Shown here: one piece after another, positions 44,161 through 53,389 of the stretch
How the letters are laid out: every line of letters starts with the position of its first letter
How positions within the stretch are numbered: the stretch's first letter is position 1
Assembly (NCBI GenBank): GCA_018882785.1
Contig: VERI01000007.1
Span: 1-64,000, forward strand
DNA: 64,000 nt
Direction: 5' to 3'
Origin: Burkholderiaceae bacterium
GTDB lineage: Bacteria; Pseudomonadota; Gammaproteobacteria; Burkholderiales; Burkholderiaceae_A
The notes under the pieces: model-generated
Databases searched by the model: none
Seen by the model: the letters and a program-made list of their open reading frames with translations, nothing else
Told to the model about the DNA's origin: nothing
Translations under genes and position numbers: made by a program

Positions 44161-45279
44161 ATGCCACGGCCAATCCTGCTCACGATCCGCATTGATGCGA
44201 TGCGGCATAACCTGTCGTTGATCCGCAATCGTATTGGCCAGACGCGTATCTGGGCCGTTGCGAAGGCTGACGCGTACGGACATGGTGTTGAGCAGGCGGT
44301 TCGGGCATTCGATTCCGCGGATGGCCTCGCCGTGCTGGATATTGCAGAGGCCGCAGTTGCCCGAGAGATGGGCTGGACAAAACCGATTCTGATGATTGAG
44401 GGCGCTTTTGGGGATCATGACCTCTCCGAGATGGTTCGGCTGGGCCTTACTCCAGTGATCACCAGCGTCGAGCAGGCCAAGGACTTTCTTGCTGCTGAGC
44501 GTGTTCCACCCATGGCCTGGATTAAGCTGAACACTGGAATGAATCGGCTTGGATTTCCCACCCAGGGAGAGCCTGAGGCCTTGGCTGGTCTCGTGCGGGG
44601 CGTGAACGCACGCCTTGGTCATGACGCGGGCCTGCTCATGCATTTCGCATGTGCAGATTCACCAGATGGCTGGCAGTCGCAACTGGCAGAGTTTGAACGG
44701 GTGCGGTTGTGGTTTCGAAATGGTTCTCCGTCATGGTCACCGCCCGTCTCGCTTGCCAACTCTGCGGCCGTGTTTTCCTTGCCGCATACCCACGGTGATT
44801 GGGTAAGGCCTGGGATAGCGCTCTATGGGGGTACGCCCTTTGAAGACGGGCTGCCATCTCACTCGGCGGCCGGATTGGGACTTCGACCTGCCCAAAGCCT
44901 CACCAGTCGGGTCATCGCTGTGCAAGAGATATCGCCAGGTGATGCGGTTGGCTACGGTGCCCGCTGGCGTGCCGATCGGCGCTCCCGAATTGGCGTCCTT
45001 GCCGCGGGGTATGCCGATGGCTACCCGCGGTCAGCACCGGATGGCACACCGGTTTGGATAGCGGGAAGACGCGTGCCGCTTGTTGGCCGAGTCTCAATGG
45101 ACCTGATCACAGTAGATCTCACGGATCATCCTCAGGCGGGCGCAGGCGCGGCTGTGGAGCTTTGGGGGGAGCATCTTCCCATTGACGAGGTGGCGCGTTC
45201 GTGCGGCACCATCGGCTATGAGCTGATGACGGCCGTGACGGCTCGCGTTCCCAGAAAGGTCATCGATGGCGAGAGATAA
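44161..45279 (+). CDS. alr: Alanine racemase
   Basis: A 372-residue PLP enzyme giving D-alanine for peptidoglycan. PLP Lys35 is in AVAKADAYGHG, the catalytic Tyr is in GDAVGYGARW, and VGRVSMDLITVDLTD is present. Length is that of the family (E. coli 359). Its last 14 bp overlap radA. The alr-radA order is common in betaproteobacteria. Confidence 0.96.
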   Translation: MPRPILLTIRIDAMRHNLSLIRNRIGQTRIWAVAKADAYGHGVEQAVRAFDSADGLAVLDIAEAAVAREMGWTKPILMIEGAFGDHDLSEMVRLGLTPVITSVEQAKDFLAAERVPPMAWIKLNTGMNRLGFPTQGEPEALAGLVRGVNARLGHDAGLLMHFACADSPDGWQSQLAEFERVRLWFRNGSPSWSPPVSLANSAAVFSLPHTHGDWVRPGIALYGGTPFEDGLPSHSAAGLGLRPAQSLTSRVIAVQEISPGDAVGYGARWRADRRSRIGVLAAGYADGYPRSAPDGTPVWIAGRRVPLVGRVSMDLITVDLTDHPQAGAGAAVELWGEHLPIDEVARSCGTIGYELMTAVTARVPRKVIDGER

Positions 45280-46642
45280 AGGCCAGTTCGTATGTCGGGA
45301 GTGCGGGCAGCTGCACGCCAAGTGGCAGGGGCAATGCGATGGCTGCGGATCATGGAATACGCTCGAAGAGACCGGGGCCTCACTGGTCTCACGAAAGGGC
45401 CAGGCCCCGATCGCGATCGCGCCCTCCGGTAAAGCAGTTCGGCTGTCCGAGGTTCAGGCCCAAGAATTGCCGCGAGTCGCGACAGGAAGCGATGAATTCG
45501 ATCGGGTCTTAGGGGGTGGACTGGTTCCCGGTGGTGTGGTCCTCATCGGTGGTGATCCGGGCATCGGTAAGTCGACGCTATTGCTTCAGGCCCTCGTGGG
45601 TCTGAGCCGCCATCAGTCGACGCTTTATGTGAGTGGCGAGGAGTCTGTCGCCCAGGTCGCGTTGCGGGCACGCAGACTGGGCCTAGATGAGAGCTCCTTA
45701 ACCGTGCTTGCAGAGATTCAACTTGAGCAGATTTTGGCGCAGCTGATGGCGCAGAAACCTGCGATTGTGGTGTTGGATTCGATACAGACGCTTTACAGCG
45801 AGTCGCTTACGGCAGCGCCGGGATCTGTCTCCCAGGTGCGAGAGTGCGCCTCTCGACTGACCCGTTGGGCCAAAGAGAGTGACTGCACGGTAATTCTGGT
45901 GGGCCATGTCACCAAAGAGGGAACGCTCGCAGGCCCGCGTGTGCTGGAGCATATTGTTGATACCGTGCTGTACTTTGAAGGCGATGCCCATGCGTCTTAT
46001 CGCGTGATTCGTGCGATCAAAAATCGTTTCGGCACGGTCAATGAGATTGGTGTTTTCGCGATGACGGAACGTGGGCTTAAGGCAGTCAGCAATCCCTCTG
46101 CCTTGTTTTTATCGCCGCGACACCTCGGTGAGGCTGGGCAGGGCCCGGTGGCCGGATCCTGCGTGCTGGTGACACAGGAAGGAACGCGTCCGTTGTTGGT
46201 GGAGATCCAGGCGTTGGTCGATACCGCGCATGTTCCCAATCCGCGTAGGCTGAGCGTGGGGCTCGAGCCTCAGCGACTGGCCATGCTCTTAGCAGTGCTG
46301 CATCGACATGCAGGAATTGCGTGTTTTGATCAGGATGTGTTTATCAATGCGGTCGGTGGTGTGCGCATCACGGAGCCAGCCGCAGATCTTGCGGTCATGC
46401 TGGCGATCGTCTCGTCGATGCGCAATCGGGCGATGCCCGCTGGACTGGTGGTGTTTGGCGAGCTCGGGCTTGCGGGTGAAGTCCGTCCCGCCCCGCGCGG
46501 ACAGGAGCGGCTCAAAGAGGCCGCGAAGCTGGGGTTTTCGAAGGCGGTGATTCCGGCTGCAAACGCGCCGAAACGTACATTTGAGGGCATGGAGGTTCAC
46601 GCCGTGACGAATCTGGAGCAGGCCTTACAAATTATTCGTTAG
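45266..46642 (+). CDS. radA: DNA repair protein RadA
   Basis: A 458-residue DnaB-like helicase of recombination. Domains: N-terminal zinc finger (CRECGQLHAKWQGQCDGCG, residues 10-28), RecA-like ATPase with GGDPGIGKSTLL near 91, the KNRFG motif near 249, and a C-terminal Lon-like domain (GGVRITEPAADLAVMLAI). The start ATG at 45266 lies 14 bp inside alr, so translation is coupled. Confidence 0.96.
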   Translation: MARDKGQFVCRECGQLHAKWQGQCDGCGSWNTLEETGASLVSRKGQAPIAIAPSGKAVRLSEVQAQELPRVATGSDEFDRVLGGGLVPGGVVLIGGDPGIGKSTLLLQALVGLSRHQSTLYVSGEESVAQVALRARRLGLDESSLTVLAEIQLEQILAQLMAQKPAIVVLDSIQTLYSESLTAAPGSVSQVRECASRLTRWAKESDCTVILVGHVTKEGTLAGPRVLEHIVDTVLYFEGDAHASYRVIRAIKNRFGTVNEIGVFAMTERGLKAVSNPSALFLSPRHLGEAGQGPVAGSCVLVTQEGTRPLLVEIQALVDTAHVPNPRRLSVGLEPQRLAMLLAVLHRHAGIACFDQDVFINAVGGVRITEPAADLAVMLAIVSSMRNRAMPAGLVVFGELGLAGEVRPAPRGQERLKEAAKLGFSKAVIPAANAPKRTFEGMEVHAVTNLEQALQIIR

Positions 46643-46650
46643 GCAGACTA

Positions 46651-48015
46651 CTAACGCTGTAGAAGCTGCTCCGCAGTCGATCTGCCAGAGCGGACGGCGC
46701 TCTCAATTGTGGCGGGGTAGCCGGCGACCAGATCGTCTGCTGCACGAAATAGCCCCGCGATACCGGTATGACCGAGCTGTTCCTGATCGCTTGGCCGGGG
46801 TGCATTCACCGTGCAGGCCCATGTTGCATTTTTTTCTGTGATCCATTTCTGATCAAGTGTTTCTAGTTCCAGTCCAAGATGGACCCGAAGCTGAAGCGCG
46901 AGTCCTGAGGCGAGCTGCTCTCGTCCCGACTGCTGTGAGGAATCGGACTGTGCGCTGATGACAACACCGATTGCACCTGGCCTGCGCACGACCACCTGTC
47001 CAACCTGTGGCAGGCCGGAAAGCGTATTTAAGACAAACCATTCTGGTAGCTGACGCAACGCTGACTCCTGTTGGTCATTGAGCGCAAGCCAGACGGTGGT
47101 GATCGCCCGGTGCTGCATCGTAGCCCAGCGACGACTTGCGGATGTGATCGGGAGATGTGAATCTGACCAGAGTCGCTCGCTCGGGCCGCAGGGTAGGGCC
47201 ATGACAACAGCCCTCGCGTCAATAAAGGATTGATGATTGCCACGGACAACGCTGACCTGCCACTGGCCCTCGCTGGGCTGTGAGAGAGACACTGCCCGAT
47301 GTCCGAGTAACAGCTGGACCCCTTGTGAGCGCAGCCATTGTTCGATTGGATCGACACCGTCGATCGATAGGTTTCGCTGCGGTATCAGCACATCACACGC
47401 ATCGGAGGCACCACCCAGAGAATCTTGCAGCACGCGAATGAGTGTGGCTGCGCTGGCAGATTCAATCTCGGTGTTCAGTGCGCCCTCCGCGATCGGCCTC
47501 CAGAAGTGGTCAATGAGCCCCTGTGGAACATGCTGATCGGATAGCCATCTGGCCACCGTCAGGTGCGGGCCGTGGTCACCATAGCCGCGCGATAGGCACC
47601 ATTGGTCTCTGCTTAATTTCGCCAGCATTGCCGCCATCTTTTTTCGCCATGGGAGGGGCCAGCCACGGGGGGTAAATCCCGGTACTGCCCCAAGCAGAGC
47701 CCGCCAAGGCCAGCCCAGACGGGGGACCCGCCACTGATGGCTGATCTGACGATCTGCGCCACAGCCTGACCAGACCAGCGGCTGACGGTGCCAGGTCGGT
47801 GCGCCCACCATGTCAAGCAACGTGAACGTCTCCCGATAGGCGCCAATGGTCAGGTGCTGGCCATTGTCGATCAGGCGGCCATTCCAGATCAGCCCGCGGG
47901 CCCTGCCACCCAAGGCCGGAGCCGCCTCCACGAGGGTGATCGGCCCTTCGTTGCGCCGACAGAGGGCCGCGGCACATGCAAGTCCTGCCCAGCCTCCGCC
48001 GATGATGACAATCAT
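46651..48015 (-). CDS. hpnE: Hydroxysqualene dehydroxylase HpnE
   Basis: A 454-residue FAD-dependent amine-oxidase-like enzyme that reduces hydroxysqualene to squalene. The FAD fold is at the N terminus (MIVIIGGGWAGLACAAAL), followed by GGRARG and NGQHLTIGAY, typical of HpnE. I start at ATG 48015, 5 bp after the hpnD stop; the longer frame begins inside hpnD. With HpnC and HpnD it forms the squalene route from farnesyl diphosphate. A convergent gap of 8 bp separates it from radA. Confidence 0.9.
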   Translation of the reverse strand: MIVIIGGGWAGLACAAALCRRNEGPITLVEAAPALGGRARGLIWNGRLIDNGQHLTIGAYRETFTLLDMVGAPTWHRQPLVWSGCGADRQISHQWRVPRLGWPWRALLGAVPGFTPRGWPLPWRKKMAAMLAKLSRDQWCLSRGYGDHGPHLTVARWLSDQHVPQGLIDHFWRPIAEGALNTEIESASAATLIRVLQDSLGGASDACDVLIPQRNLSIDGVDPIEQWLRSQGVQLLLGHRAVSLSQPSEGQWQVSVVRGNHQSFIDARAVVMALPCGPSERLWSDSHLPITSASRRWATMQHRAITTVWLALNDQQESALRQLPEWFVLNTLSGLPQVGQVVVRRPGAIGVVISAQSDSSQQSGREQLASGLALQLRVHLGLELETLDQKWITEKNATWACTVNAPRPSDQEQLGHTGIAGLFRAADDLVAGYPATIESAVRSGRSTAEQLLQR

Positions 48016-48020
48016 CGATG

Positions 48021-48863
48021 CTAGGCGGGCATCATGCCGAGCGATGCCTTCCACGCGAGCCAGAGCTTGCGTGCAGGTGCCACGGAGATACGCTGATGCA
48101 GGACTTGAAATGATTCAGATTCAACAAGTCGAAGCAATTCACGATAGATCGCGGCCATGATGAGTCCTGGACGCTGCGCTGCCCGATCTGTGCGTGGAAG
48201 TCGCCCAAGGGCCTGGTCGTAAAGGGCATGGGCGCGGCGTGCCATATCCGCCATCGCCGCCTGGAAGGCCACCGAATGTTCATAACGAAGAATACTTGCC
48301 GCATCAACACCGTGCTGCTGAAGTGCTTCAGCAGGAATATAGATTCGTCCGCGTCGCGCATCATCACCAACATCACGAATAATGTTGGTGTACTGCAAGG
48401 CCCGCCCCAGCAGTAACGCGTACTCGAGTACGGCGGGATTAACGCTGCCAAAGATCCGCGCCGAGAGAAGCCCGACGGCTCCGGCCACGCGGTCGCAGTA
48501 CAGATCCAGATCTGACCACCTCGCGTAACGATTCTGATCTAAGTCCATTTCGCAGCCCTGAATAATTTCAAGAAACTGCCCTTGCGGCAAAGCATAACGA
48601 TCGATCCTGGGGGATAACGCCTGGCTCACGGGATGTCCGGGGCGTTGATCAAAAAGCCGGCCGATTTCGTCCCTCCACCAGGCCAACTTGATACGGGCCA
48701 GATCAGGCTCACTACATTCGTCGACGATGTCGTCTACTTCCCGACAAAACGCATAGAGTGCGGTGATTGCGCCGCGTGGCTCGGCGTCCAGTATCTTGAA
48801 CGCTGCCACCAGATTGGAGCCACTCTCATGAACCTTGGATTCGCAGTATTGGTCCGGACTCAT
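48021..48863 (-). CDS. hpnD: Presqualene diphosphate synthase HpnD
   Basis: A 280-residue all-helical prenyl-transferring enzyme. Asp-rich motifs are visible: REVDDIVDE near 42 and RALQYTNIIRDVGDDARRGR near 154, which bind Mg2+ and diphosphate. It condenses two farnesyl diphosphates to presqualene diphosphate. The gene overlaps hpnC by 4 bp (ATGA-type) and precedes hpnE. Confidence 0.93.
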   Translation of the reverse strand: MSPDQYCESKVHESGSNLVAAFKILDAEPRGAITALYAFCREVDDIVDECSEPDLARIKLAWWRDEIGRLFDQRPGHPVSQALSPRIDRYALPQGQFLEIIQGCEMDLDQNRYARWSDLDLYCDRVAGAVGLLSARIFGSVNPAVLEYALLLGRALQYTNIIRDVGDDARRGRIYIPAEALQQHGVDAASILRYEHSVAFQAAMADMARRAHALYDQALGRLPRTDRAAQRPGLIMAAIYRELLRLVESESFQVLHQRISVAPARKLWLAWKASLGMMPA

Positions 48864-49783
48864 AGGTGCCGATGGGGTCTAAAAAAAGTAAGGACGGCCC
48901 GAAACACTACCACCGTCAGATCTCCGCGTGACAGCCGAGGCGAGCGGCTCCAGACAGCAGCAGGCTGCAACAGGATCTTCTCCGCGATCGACAGTCCACC
49001 CTCGATGATTAGCGAAAGCTCTAACGCCAGACGGGTATTTGCCGGGACAGGGGCCTTCTTGACCTCGGCAATGAGACCGGCTGCGGATTTTATTTTCCCA
49101 GCACCCAGTCGGGCCAGGTCGCAGGCCCAGCGCTGCTGTACGTCCGCAGAAAGGCATGCGACACCATGGCCGGGCTGCCAGCCTGCTGGCCACCAATTGA
49201 CAGGCACATTGATGCGCTGGCGAGAAAAGTCCTCGCCGAGATCCTGGGCGAAATTAATCAACTGCAGTCCGGTGCAGATGGCGTCTGATTTTTCAGTCAG
49301 GTTTGAGTTCTCATCAGGGCTCCCAATGACGCTGCCGGCTGCCAGCACCAGTCGGCCGACTGGCGTAGCTGAATACGTGCAGTAGCGGTAGAGCTCCCGC
49401 TCTGAGGGAAAAGGACGATGCTCTGCGTCCATTCGAAAGGCCTTAATCAGACGCTCCGCCTGACCGATGTCGATGCCCTTGGCGTCAAGCGCGTTTCGAA
49501 GCCTCATTCCGATTTCAGACAGCCCGAGATCGGGCGTCGAAGCGTTGCCCGACGCGTCTTCGCCAGCCTGCCCCCGAAGTCCGCTGAGGAGTGCCGCCAG
49601 TCCGCGTAGCCGCTCCCGAGTCTCCAAATTGCCCTCGTCGGCAAGGTCGTCACCGGCTCTGGCGAATGCGTACAGGGGGAGCATGACCAGCCGCATCTGG
49701 GGCGGCAGCAGCCGGGAGGCGACAGGAAAATTTTCGTAGTGGGCGCCGCCGTGAAAGGCCTTGCCGAGGTGTCCCGAGTCCAT
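48860..49783 (-). CDS. hpnC: Hydroxysqualene synthase HpnC
   Basis: A 307-residue relative of HpnD that turns presqualene diphosphate into hydroxysqualene. AFARAGDDLADEG near 40 and QLINFAQDLGEDFSRQRINVP near 178 are the two Asp-rich motifs; GAHYENFPVASRLLP near the start is typical of HpnC. First gene of the hpnC-hpnD-hpnE unit. The squalene-hopene cyclase is not in this window. Confidence 0.92.
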   Translation of the reverse strand: MDSGHLGKAFHGGAHYENFPVASRLLPPQMRLVMLPLYAFARAGDDLADEGNLETRERLRGLAALLSGLRGQAGEDASGNASTPDLGLSEIGMRLRNALDAKGIDIGQAERLIKAFRMDAEHRPFPSERELYRYCTYSATPVGRLVLAAGSVIGSPDENSNLTEKSDAICTGLQLINFAQDLGEDFSRQRINVPVNWWPAGWQPGHGVACLSADVQQRWACDLARLGAGKIKSAAGLIAEVKKAPVPANTRLALELSLIIEGGLSIAEKILLQPAAVWSRSPRLSRGDLTVVVFRAVLTFFRPHRHL

Positions 49784-49827
49784 GCGGGGATTCTAAGTAC
49801 AATGGCAGTCGAGCGTCGGGCGCACAG

Positions 49828-49912
49828 GCGAAGGTGGCGAAATTGGTAGACGCACCAGGTTTAGGTCCTGACGCCGCAAGGTGTGCGGGTTCGAGTCCCG
49901 CCCTTCGCACCA
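49828..49912 (+). tRNA. tRNA-Leu (UAG anticodon)
   Basis: An 85-base class II tRNA gene. A 7-bp acceptor stem (GCGAAGG/CCTTCGC), D-loop AAATTGGTAGA, anticodon UAG at 49862-49864 in a UUUAGGU loop, a long variable arm, the TTCGAGTCC T-loop and encoded CCA. The first pair of the anticodon stem is C-A. It lies 44 bp from the divergent hpnC start and is followed by a terminator. Confidence 0.95.
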
Positions 49913-49931
49913 TCCGACATGTTTAACAAAC

Positions 49932-49957
49932 GCGCGCCGAAGGGCGCGCCTCTTTTA
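49932..49957 (+). terminator. Intrinsic terminator after tRNA-Leu
   Basis: A 7-bp G/C stem (GCGCGCC/GGCGCGC) with a GAAG loop followed by CTCTTTTAT, placed between tRNA-Leu and tig. Confidence 0.85.
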
Positions 49958-49974
49958 TACGCTAAAGATTCGTC

Positions 49975-51294
49975 ATGACTGCAACCACACCCGCAACGCC
50001 AAGCTCACTGGAGCGCCGTTTTCAGCTATCGGTATCAATTGCCGAGGTGGAGCAAGAGGCCCAGAAACGCCTGCAGCGTCTCAGCAAGTCAGTAAAGATG
50101 CCGGGCTTTCGGCCGGGCAAGGTGCCGATGAAGGTCGTTGCCCAGACCTATGGTGCGCAGGCCCAGTCCGAAGCCATGAGTGAGGTGATCGGACGGGTCT
50201 ACGGCAATGCCGTGGTGGAGCAAAAGCTCCGTGTCGCGGGCCCGCCATCTATTGCGCCGGCCAAGGCCGAGTCAGGCTCAGACCAGGTCCTGCAGTTTGA
50301 GGCAGTCGTTGAGGTCTACCCCGAAGTCACCTGCCCAGATCTTGCCGGTGTTGAGATTCAGAAAGTGACCTGCGCGATTACGGATGCTGATCTCGACCGG
50401 ACGATTGAGACACTGCGAAAACAGCGGACCAATTACGAGGATGTCAGCCGGCCCTCACAGAAAGGGGACCGTGTCGTCCTTGATTTTATCGGCGAGATTG
50501 ATGGGGTTGCGTTCACGGGAGGGTCGTCAGAGAACTATGCCTTTGTTCTTGGGGATGGCAGCATGCTCAAAGAATTCGATGAGGCTGCCACCAGCATGAA
50601 GGCAGGCGAGACCAAGACCTTTCCGCTACAGTTTCCTGCCGACTATCACGGCAAGGATGTCGCTGGAAAACTGGCAAGCTTCAAAATAAAAATACGCTCA
50701 GTGGGTGAGCCGAAACTGCCCGCGCTGGACGAAGCATTTGCAAAGTCCATGGGTGTTGCATCAGGTGATTTATCAAAATTTCGCGAGGATGTGAAAAACA
50801 ATCTGTCGCGCGAGGTTGCCAGCAGATGCAAGGCCAAGACGAAAACGGCTGTAATGGATGCATTGAATCAGTGGGCAACATTTGAAGTGCCCAAGTCGCT
50901 TGTGCAAGATGAGTCCCAGAGAATGGCAGACTCCACCCGCGAGGATATGGCGGCACGCGGCATGAACATGAAAGATGTGCCAATACCTGCAGATCTTTTT
51001 ACAGAGCAGGCCACCCGTCGGGTCAAGCTTGGCCTTCTGGTGGGCGAGATTATTCGCGCCAAAGAGCTTCGGCCGACGGAGGAACAGATCCGTAGTTTTG
51101 TCCAGGATCTGGCGGCTGCGTATGAGCGGCCTGAGGCATTTGTGAGCTGGTTTATGGGGCAGCCAAAGCAGCGTGCCGAGGCAGAGGCTGTCGTGATTGA
51201 GGACAACGTCGTGACCTGGGCACTTGCGCAGGCCAAGGTGGTGGACAACGCCGTTTCGGTTGAGGCCTTGATGGCCGATGCCGGGCAGGCCTGA
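49975..51294 (+). CDS. tig: Trigger factor
   Basis: A 439-residue ribosome-bound chaperone. The ribosome-docking signature is GFRPGKVPM near 44; the FKBP-type PPIase domain occupies about 150-245 ([32 protein letters not shown]), and the helical C-terminal domain follows. It is followed by clpP and clpX in the classic tig-clpP-clpX order with a 16-bp gap to clpP. Confidence 0.96.
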   Translation: MTATTPATPSSLERRFQLSVSIAEVEQEAQKRLQRLSKSVKMPGFRPGKVPMKVVAQTYGAQAQSEAMSEVIGRVYGNAVVEQKLRVAGPPSIAPAKAESGSDQVLQFEAVVEVYPEVTCPDLAGVEIQKVTCAITDADLDRTIETLRKQRTNYEDVSRPSQKGDRVVLDFIGEIDGVAFTGGSSENYAFVLGDGSMLKEFDEAATSMKAGETKTFPLQFPADYHGKDVAGKLASFKIKIRSVGEPKLPALDEAFAKSMGVASGDLSKFREDVKNNLSREVASRCKAKTKTAVMDALNQWATFEVPKSLVQDESQRMADSTREDMAARGMNMKDVPIPADLFTEQATRRVKLGLLVGEIIRAKELRPTEEQIRSFVQDLAAAYERPEAFVSWFMGQPKQRAEAEAVVIEDNVVTWALAQAKVVDNAVSVEALMADAGQA

Positions 51295-51310
51295 CAGAGG
51301 AATCGGGACA

Positions 51311-51982
51311 ATGGGTCTTTTTGAAGGTACGGTCGCCCAAGGGGGCATGGTGGAGCATCAAGCGGGCGCACAGACGGCGCGCGGGCTAGGCCTGGTGCCC
51401 ATGGTGATTGAGCAGTCGGGACGTGGAGAACGCGCCTACGACATTTATTCCCGGCTGCTGAAAGAGCGGGTGGTGTTCATGGTGGGTCCAGTCAATGATC
51501 AGACTGCGAACCTGGTGATCGCCCAGTTGTTGTTTCTAGAGTCCGAAAATCCTGACAAAGATATTTCTTTGTATATCAACTCCCCGGGTGGCTCCGTTTC
51601 CTCCGGCCTGGCGATTTTTGACACCATGCAGTTCATCAAACCCGATGTCAGCACCTTGTGTGTTGGCATGGCGGCCAGTATGGGGGCGTTCCTGTTGGCT
51701 GCGGGCGCCAAGGGCAAGCGGTTTTCCCTGCCCAATAGTCGCGTCATGATCCACCAGCCGCTGGGAGGCGTGCAGGGTCAGGCGTCAGATATTGAAATTC
51801 ATGCCCGGGAGATTCTCGCGCTGCGGGATAAGTTAAACCGGATCCTGGCCGAGAGAACAGGACAGACACTGGAGACCATCGCCCGGGATACCGATCGGGA
51901 TAACTTCATGTCGGCTGAAGATGCGTTACAGTACGGAATCGTCGATAAGGTGCTGACGCACCGTGAGAGCGCGGATGGCTGA
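51311..51982 (+). CDS. clpP: ATP-dependent Clp protease proteolytic subunit
   Basis: A 223-residue serine peptidase. Catalytic Ser123 is in GMAASMGA, His148 in MIHQP, and the Asp near 197 in [20 protein letters not shown] is the oxyanion-region block. About 25 residues precede the mature start, consistent with the propeptide. The start ATG at 51311 has GAGGAAT before it; earlier in-frame codons lie in tig. It overlaps clpX by 8 bp. Confidence 0.96.
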   Translation: MGLFEGTVAQGGMVEHQAGAQTARGLGLVPMVIEQSGRGERAYDIYSRLLKERVVFMVGPVNDQTANLVIAQLLFLESENPDKDISLYINSPGGSVSSGLAIFDTMQFIKPDVSTLCVGMAASMGAFLLAAGAKGKRFSLPNSRVMIHQPLGGVQGQASDIEIHAREILALRDKLNRILAERTGQTLETIARDTDRDNFMSAEDALQYGIVDKVLTHRESADG

Positions 51983-53249
51983 AAAAAAAGGGTCTAGCGA
52001 GAAACTTCTGTACTGCTCTTTCTGCGGCAAAAGCCAGCATGAAGTGAAGAAGCTGATCGCTGGTCCCTCGGTGTTCATCTGTGATGAATGCATCGACCTG
52101 TGTAACGACATCATCCGGGACGAGCAGTCTGCCGAGCCCGAGGCAGCCAAGGACGGCCTGCCTACCCCCCAGGAAATTGCGGCCCGTCTTGATCAGTATG
52201 TGATTGGCCAGAGCAGTGCCAAGCGGATTCTTTCCGTAGCGGTCTATAACCATTACAAGCGCCTGCGCCACCGGGGCGATGGCCGGCCAGACGGTAAAAC
52301 CGATATTGAGCTGGCGAAAAGCAACATTCTGTTGATCGGCCCCACTGGCTCCGGCAAAACATTGCTGGCCCAGACCCTGGCCCGGCTGCTTAACGTGCCC
52401 TTTGTGATCGCGGATGCCACCACCCTGACCGAGGCCGGCTATGTCGGGGAGGATGTAGAAAACATCATTCAGAAGCTTCTGCAAAACTGCAACTACGAGG
52501 TCGAGAAGGCGCAAAACGGTATTGTCTATATTGACGAAATCGACAAGATCACCCGCAAATCGGATAACCCATCGATTACCCGCGATGTCTCCGGCGAGGG
52601 TGTTCAGCAGGCCCTGCTAAAACTGATCGAAGGGACGGTTGCCTCTGTACCGCCGCAAGGGGGCCGAAAGCATCCTAATCAGGATTTTGTGCAGATCGAC
52701 ACCACGAATATTTTGTTTATCTGCGGCGGCGCCTTTGACGGGCTGGATAAGGTCATTCGTGGCCGAACCGAGAAGACATCCATTGGCTTTGGTGCGGAAG
52801 TCCGCTCGCCGAGTGACCGGGATGTAGGGGAATTATTTCGTGAGGTCGAGCCCGAGGATCTGATCAAGTTTGGCCTTATCCCCGAGCTGGTGGGCCGACT
52901 GCCGGTGGTGGCCACCCTGGATGAACTCCACGAGGAGGCGCTCATTGAGATCCTCATTGAGCCGAAGAACGCCCTAGTCAAGCAGTACCAGGCGCTTTTT
53001 GCAATGGAGAACGTTGAGCTCGAGATACGTCCTGCAGCCCTGTCAGCCATCGCGAAAAAAGCGATTAAACGTAAAACAGGGGCCCGGGGACTGCGCTCTA
53101 TCCTGGAGCAGGTCCTGCTGGACACGATGTTTGATCTGCCCGGCCAGCAGAACGTCACGAAGGTCGTGATCGATGAGTCCGCCATCCAGGGCGATGGAAA
53201 GCCGCTCTTAATCTATGGAGAGGCCCAAAAGCTTGCCAGCGGCGCCTGA
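51975..53249 (+). CDS. clpX: Clp protease ATP-binding subunit ClpX
   Basis: A 424-residue AAA+ unfoldase. The N-terminal zinc-binding domain has CSFCGKSQ and CDECIDLC, residues 15-43; Walker [16 protein letters not shown] near 123, Walker [10 protein letters not shown] near 187, and sensor 2 [11 protein letters not shown]. It delivers substrates to ClpP. ATG at 51975 is inside the clpP end. Confidence 0.97.
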   Translation: MAEKKGSSEKLLYCSFCGKSQHEVKKLIAGPSVFICDECIDLCNDIIRDEQSAEPEAAKDGLPTPQEIAARLDQYVIGQSSAKRILSVAVYNHYKRLRHRGDGRPDGKTDIELAKSNILLIGPTGSGKTLLAQTLARLLNVPFVIADATTLTEAGYVGEDVENIIQKLLQNCNYEVEKAQNGIVYIDEIDKITRKSDNPSITRDVSGEGVQQALLKLIEGTVASVPPQGGRKHPNQDFVQIDTTNILFICGGAFDGLDKVIRGRTEKTSIGFGAEVRSPSDRDVGELFREVEPEDLIKFGLIPELVGRLPVVATLDELHEEALIEILIEPKNALVKQYQALFAMENVELEIRPAALSAIAKKAIKRKTGARGLRSILEQVLLDTMFDLPGQQNVTKVVIDESAIQGDGKPLLIYGEAQKLASGA

Positions 53250-53329
53250 CCACCCCGCTGATCACCCCCAACACCCTCGCAGTCCGTGGGGGAGCAGAGT
53301 CCTTACCCCCGCGTTTCCAAGGCCTAGCC

Positions 53330-53358
53330 CTTGTGTTTTGCGCACTTTGGCCCCATCT
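53330..53358 (+). promoter_or_regulatory. Sigma-32 heat-shock promoter of lon
   Basis: CTTGTGT (53330-53336), a 14-base spacer, then CCCCATCT (53351-53358). The -10 part matches the sigma-32 consensus CCCCATnT completely, and CTTG matches the core of CTTGAAA. The predicted RNA would begin about 25 bases before the lon GTG start, which has its own TTGGAG site. Confidence 0.8.
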
Positions 53359-53389
53359 TCGAAGTCAACACCTTTTGGAGTCATGACAC

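Noticed and set aside
48633-49385. 250-codon frame antisense to hpnD/hpnC
   Set aside because: Low-complexity, Arg/Ser-rich translation over two conserved genes; no ribosome binding site.
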